NCBI GenBank assembly: GCA_002291925.1
Contig: DBAY01000025.1
Location: forward strand, 1-50,403
Source: Alphaproteobacteria bacterium UBA998
GTDB lineage: Bacteria > Pseudomonadota > Alphaproteobacteria > Rickettsiales > UBA998
Direction of reading: 5' to 3'
Length of the DNA: 50,403 nt
In this document: one piece after another, positions 49,691 to 50,403 of the stretch
Position numbering within the stretch: the stretch's first letter is position 1
Layout: each line of letters starts with the position of its first letter
The notes under the pieces: model-generated
Database searches by the model: none
Told to the model about the DNA's origin: nothing
Seen by the model: only the letters and a program-made list of their open reading frames with translations
Translations under genes and position numbers: made by a program

Positions 49691-50403
49691 ATGGCTCCGG
49701 TATCACGCTTCCCCATTCCGTCGCCTGCACCGGCCACGGCGCATATCGACGGGCCTGCCTACCAGCGGCTCTACAAGGCCTCGCTGGCTGACCCGGATCA
49801 TTTCTGGGCGGAGCAGGCCCGGCAGTTGCTGACATGGTATCGTCCGTGGCAGCGGGTGAAGGATTGCTCCTTTGGCCCGGACGACGTGAATATTCGCTGG
49901 TTTGAGGGCGGGCAGCTGAATGTCGCCGCCAACTGCCTCGACCGCCATCTCGCGGAGCGCGGCTACCAGACGGCCATTCTCTGGGAACCGGACGAGCCCG
50001 GTGAGGCCGCCCAGCAGATCACCTACCGCGAACTGCATGCCCGCGTCTGCCGCGCGGCCAACATGCTGAAAAGCCTCGGTGTGAAAGCCGGCGATACGGT
50101 GACACTCTACCTGCCGATGATCCCGGAAGCCGCCATCGCCATGCTGGCCTGCGCGCGCATCGGCGCGGTGCATTCGGTGGTGTTCGGCGGCTTCTCGCCG
50201 GAATCGCTGCGCGGGCGCATTCAGGACGGCGGCTCGCGCATCGTCATCACGGCGGATGAGGGCGTACGTGGCGGCAAGCGTATTCCACTGAAAGCCAATG
50301 TGGACGCCGCGCTGCAAGGCATCACCCCCTCCCCTGTTCACGGGGGAGGGTTGGGGAGGGGGCCTGCCGAAACGTCAGCGATAGGCCCCCCCCCCCCCCC
50401 CCC
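49691..50403 (+). CDS. acs: Acetyl-CoA synthetase, N-terminal part (cut by the window end)
   Basis: Activates acetate to acetyl-CoA through an acetyl-AMP intermediate. The visible part from MAPVSRFPIPSPAP includes WYRPWQRVKDCSF, LNVAANCLDRHL, TYRELHARVCRAANMLKSLG, VTLYLPMIPEAAIAMLACAR and GAVHSVVFGGFSPESLRGRI, all standard for AcsA. After KANVDAALQG the reading turns into a GC-rich repeat (PSPVHGGGLGRGP...) and poly-Pro from a C run. The family does not have this sequence there, so it is an in-frame repeat insertion or an assembly fault at a contig end. Confidence 0.9.
   Translation, partial: MAPVSRFPIPSPAPATAHIDGPAYQRLYKASLADPDHFWAEQARQLLTWYRPWQRVKDCSFGPDDVNIRWFEGGQLNVAANCLDRHLAERGYQTAILWEPDEPGEAAQQITYRELHARVCRAANMLKSLGVKAGDTVTLYLPMIPEAAIAMLACARIGAVHSVVFGGFSPESLRGRIQDGGSRIVITADEGVRGGKRIPLKANVDAALQGITPSPVHGGGLGRGPAETSAIGPPPPP
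50325..50403. repeat. GC-rich hairpin repeat and 18-base C run at the contig end
   Basis: CCCTCCCC...GGGGGAGGG is a hairpin followed by TTGGGGAGG, and a second hairpin GGGGGCCT...AGGCCCCC runs into C(18) at 50386-50403. Similar GGGGAGGG elements are dispersed in many bacterial genomes. The homopolymer at the very end suggests an assembly break. Confidence 0.7.

Overview
This is a GC-rich chromosomal segment of an alphaproteobacterium whose order I cannot name. The evidence is the gene order: rpmH-rnpA-yidD-yidC-engB-argB, the proA-nadD-rsfS-rlmH ... gpmI-envC-ctpA-rppH block, glyA-nrdR, ribD/ribE/ribBX/ribH/nusB, lgt next to an NDUFAF7-type methyltransferase and pgeF, an L21 protein with an Ala/Lys tail, and a PleC/DivJ-like histidine kinase. 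The right end stops inside an acetyl-CoA synthetase gene in a run of 18 C, so it is probably a contig end.

Layout. 1-2180 is the right end of an integrated element. It holds a possible end of a cas-type gene, a bidirectional terminator, a CRISPR array of eleven 36-bp repeats and ten 30-bp spacers, and a frameshifted P4-type integrase reading away from tRNA-Ser(CGA). The repeat has the form of type II-C repeats, with an extended -10 promoter inside each repeat on the minus strand. 2446-2943 is a BLUF blue-light sensor gene broken by TGA exactly where a conserved Trp is expected. 2968-14362 holds core genes: L21/L27, obgE-proB, panB, a histidine kinase, rpmH to yidC, engB and argB. 14469-24365 is a long minus-strand block of RNA decapping, cell-envelope, glycolysis, phosphate, ribosome and NAD/proline genes. 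24402-29979 is more individual: a membrane-anchored AraC regulator, a TPR-like protein, an ABC-2-like permease, an MshL/PilQ-type secretin lipoprotein and a prepilin peptidase. 30000-43664 covers rpiB, glyA, nrdR, thiL, lptG/lptF, pepA, holC and riboflavin synthesis. 43683-50403 holds an unknown AT-richer gene, pgeF, a methyltransferase, a GNAT enzyme, lgt, ilvE, a cache-like sensor and the start of acs.

The most notable points are: (1) a type II-C-like CRISPR array carried on a tRNA-Ser integrative element, whose integrase stop codon lies inside the last CRISPR repeat; (2) a dispersed family of double-hairpin repeats with a constant frame and variable, compensating stems, four of them stacked between rlmH and phoU, others lending the stop codon of lgt and abutting the ribosome binding site of engB; (3) a perfect sigma-54 promoter in front of an unknown gene; (4) a likely AUU start for rsfS; (5) the opal-interrupted BLUF gene; (6) a RibBX-type riboflavin enzyme without GTP cyclohydrolase zinc ligands. 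Six hypothetical proteins could not be assigned. No CRISPR effector gene is inside the window, so the system can be described only from its array.
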